The translations under genes and the position numbers were made by a program. From RGIG5675 sp050943435 (GTDB lineage: Bacteria > Bacillota > Clostridia > Oscillospirales > Ruminococcaceae), in assembly GCA_050943435.1 (NCBI GenBank), contig JBMNPE010000004.1, positions 1 through 33,737 of the forward strand: a DNA stretch of 33,737 nt, written 5' to 3'. Position 1 is the first letter of the stretch. Each line of letters starts with the position of its first letter. The notes under the pieces were generated by a model. That model made no database searches, was not told where the DNA came from, and saw nothing but the letters and a program-made list of their open reading frames with translations. Positions 32,140-33,737 of this stretch are shown piece after piece.

Positions 32140-33264
32140 TCAGACGTGAGCGTATTTAGAAAGATACATTGGATAGCTGAGATTGCCGGAGAGCTTTGTC
32201 CCTCCGCTTATGGACACTTCCTTGTCGGCGATGACGCAGGAGAGCTCAGCTCCCTCACCGACGACATCCCCCTTGAAGAGAACGCAGTTGCGGACCACGG
32301 CTCCCTTGCAGATCCTCACTTCCCTGCCGAGAATCGAGTTTTCCACTATGCCGTCGATGACGCATCCGTTCCCGAGATTTGAGTTGGTCACCTTGCAGTC
32401 AAGGCCGTATTTCGTAGGCGGGTCGTCGTGCCTCTTTGTGTAGATCGGGTTGGATTCCGTGAACAGTGCGGCCCTCACGTCCCTGTCGAGAAGCGCCATG
32501 TCTGCCTCGAAATAGCTGCGGACGCTGTAGATCCTCCTGACGAAGCCTTCATGCATTGCGCATCTTATGTCGAGGGTGTCGATGTTTGCGGCCAGCACAT
32601 CCCTCTCAAAAGACGTCTTCATATGGCTGGATGCCTGTTTCACAAGCTCGGCCAGCAGCTTGCGGCTTATGACGAGGACGTTCATGGAATAGTGGCTCCC
32701 CTTGGCTGCCGCGGTGTTTATCATGATGTCCCTGATCCTGCCGGTCTCATCGGGAGTCACTACGACGCAGTCCTGGACCATGACCGGGTTGTAAGGAAGG
32801 TCGCAGCAGAGCATCGTTATATCCGCGTCGGAGTCGATGTGCTCATTGACCAGGGCTTCGAAGTCGATGTTGGCGACGTGGTCGCAGCCCATCAGGATGA
32901 CGTACTCGGCGTTCGAGTCGGTTATGTAATTGATTATCCCGGACAGAGAGCTAATCCTGCCGGAGCTTACCTCCTTGGATTCAGCGTCGCTGAAAGGCGG
33001 GAAGATGGAAATTCCGGTGAGTTTCCTGTCGAGGTCCCATTCGCGTCCGGTTCCGATGTGGTCCATGAGGGAGTGGTAGTTCTTGTTGACAATCACACCC
33101 ACCTGGTGGACGCCGCGGTTGACAAGCCCCGACAGGTAGAAGTCTATCTGTCTGTAGCTGCTGCCGAAGGGCAGGGAAGCCATCGACCTGATGGCGGTCA
33201 TTCCGCTCACGGCAGAATCGTGCATGTTGGCGAAAATAAGGCCCATAGTCTTGCTCTTGAGCAT
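32140..33264 (-). CDS. glgD: GlgD, glucose-1-phosphate adenylyltransferase-like subunit
   Basis: A 374-residue GlgD. It has the nucleotidyltransferase fold but lacks the catalytic GGGxGTRL loop of GlgC: the N-terminus reads LIFANMHDSAVSGMTAIRSMASLPFG. The MGCDHVANIDF segment and the C-terminal left-handed beta-helix (residues ~280-360, hexapeptide repeats such as VIDGIVENSILGREV) are typical. In Firmicutes GlgD pairs with GlgC to make a more active ADP-glucose pyrophosphorylase. Its ATG shares one base with the glgC stop (TAATG). Confidence 0.95.
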   Translation of the reverse strand: MLKSKTMGLIFANMHDSAVSGMTAIRSMASLPFGSSYRQIDFYLSGLVNRGVHQVGVIVNKNYHSLMDHIGTGREWDLDRKLTGISIFPPFSDAESKEVSSGRISSLSGIINYITDSNAEYVILMGCDHVANIDFEALVNEHIDSDADITMLCCDLPYNPVMVQDCVVVTPDETGRIRDIMINTAAAKGSHYSMNVLVISRKLLAELVKQASSHMKTSFERDVLAANIDTLDIRCAMHEGFVRRIYSVRSYFEADMALLDRDVRAALFTESNPIYTKRHDDPPTKYGLDCKVTNSNLGNGCVIDGIVENSILGREVRICKGAVVRNCVLFKGDVVGEGAELSCVIADKEVSISGGTKLSGNLSYPMYLSKYAHV

Positions 33265-33737
33265 TATTCATCACCGCCTTTCACATCGTTGTAAACCATG
33301 TCTTTTGCGGCAATCACCGCTCCGCTCCCGACAGTGACCCCCGGGGCGACCACGCTGATGCCCCATTTGTCCTTGTCCTCGACGTTTTCAGGCCTCTGGC
33401 CTACCTTTGCCCCGGCCTTTATGACGGCACTTTCGCCTATTATTGAATACTGAATTGTGGCGCCTTCCTCGACGACAGTGCCGGGCATGAGAATCGAGTC
33501 CCTGACGTCGGCTCCTTTCTTGATCGTGCAGCCGTATGAAACTATCGAGAAATCAACAGTGCCGTCGATCACGGATCCCTCGCACACGAGGGAGTTCTGC
33601 ACGCTTGACTGGTCGCTCAGGAACTGGGGCGGGAGGCTTTCGTTCCTTGAATAGATCCTCCAGGAATCGTCCCAGATGTCAAACGGCATATTCGGGTCGA
33701 TGAGGTCCATGCTGGACTCCCAGAGGGAATCGATTGT
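33264..33737 (-). CDS. glgC: Glucose-1-phosphate adenylyltransferase, C-terminal part (partial)
   Basis: The frame is open to the window edge and gives the last 157 residues of GlgC, beginning TIDSLWESSMDLIDPN, a well-known GlgC segment that enters the C-terminal regulatory beta-helix (SVIDGTVDFSIVSYGCTI, DSILMPGTVVEEGATI, IGESAVIKAGAKVG). The internal ATG at 33710 is not the start; the catalytic N-terminal two-thirds lies outside. It makes ADP-glucose from glucose-1-P and ATP and is the first visible gene of the glycogen operon. Confidence 0.95.
   Translation of the reverse strand, partial: TIDSLWESSMDLIDPNMPFDIWDDSWRIYSRNESLPPQFLSDQSSVQNSLVCEGSVIDGTVDFSIVSYGCTIKKGADVRDSILMPGTVVEEGATIQYSIIGESAVIKAGAKVGQRPENVEDKDKWGISVVAPGVTVGSGAVIAAKDMVYNDVKGGDE

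Noticed and set aside
32428..33294. 288-codon plus-strand open frame opposite glgD
   Set aside because: Antisense shadow of glgD with no ribosome site or domain.

Overview
This 33.7 kb window is dense chromosomal DNA from what looks like an anaerobic, fairly GC-rich Firmicute, probably a Clostridia relative. The evidence is a glgC-glgD-glgA glycogen operon with the Firmicutes-specific GlgD, a CarD-type RNA polymerase-binding protein, a bacterial GH25 wall hydrolase, PrsW, an oxygen-sensitive iron-sulfur serine dehydratase and a three-gene GlpA/GlpB-like/DUF1667 glycerol-3-phosphate oxidation set. Arginine is mostly AGG/AGA and isoleucine often ATA. Of 34 stop codons read here, 29 are TGA, 5 are TAA and none is TAG. 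The exact genus cannot be fixed from the sequence alone. No IS element, phage gene, CRISPR array, plasmid or replication origin was seen.

Layout. 1-199: tail of a HAD phosphatase. 265-3988 (minus): five-gene salvage operon of class II aldolase, mtnA, deoD-type phosphorylase, cysteine hydrolase and NUDIX hydrolase, which reads as a disposal route for 5'-deoxyadenosine and/or methylthioadenosine. 4173-4985 (plus): small MscS channel. 5067-6610 (minus): two-gene ABC-2 exporter. 6902-6977 (minus): tRNA-Ala(GGC). 7067-7786 (minus): PrsW-type membrane protease. 7848-11386 (minus): serC-serA-DUF1015 operon. 11634-14691 (plus): phosphohexomutase and C1 aminopeptidase. 14753-15542 (minus): CarD and a GIY-YIG protein. 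15711-18061 (minus): nucleoside hydrolase and membrane-anchored GH25 lysozyme. 18207-18956 (plus): 5-formyl-THF cyclo-ligase-like protein. 18968-20778 (minus): putative thiol-hydrolase-like protein and L-serine dehydratase. 20878-22400 (plus): formimidoyltransferase and cyclodeaminase. 22462-23946 (minus): glpK. 24163-30623 (plus): tightly overlapping six-gene operon (GlpA-like, GlpB-like, DUF1667, PfkB kinase, amidohydrolase, M20 peptidase). 30696-33737 (minus): glgC(partial)-glgD-glgA.

How the genes fit together. The central theme is salvage and fermentation of nucleosides, amino acids and glycerol: phosphorylase, MtnA and aldolase turn deoxyadenosyl by-products into a triose phosphate; SerC and SerA make serine and the dehydratase breaks it down; formimino-THF is processed by FtcD and FchA; GlpK feeds the GlpA/GlpB-like dehydrogenase; and phosphohexomutase feeds glycogen synthesis.

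The most striking signal is an in-frame TAG at codon 38 of serC, where the family has a conserved Glu, in an otherwise full-length 360-codon gene, together with the complete absence of TAG as a stop in the rest of the window. It may be an error, a real nonsense mutation, a stop/restart split gene (TAGATG) or a decoded amber codon. The other notable units are the deoxyadenosine-disposal operon and the glp-linked kinase/amidohydrolase/M20 operon, whose substrate is unknown.
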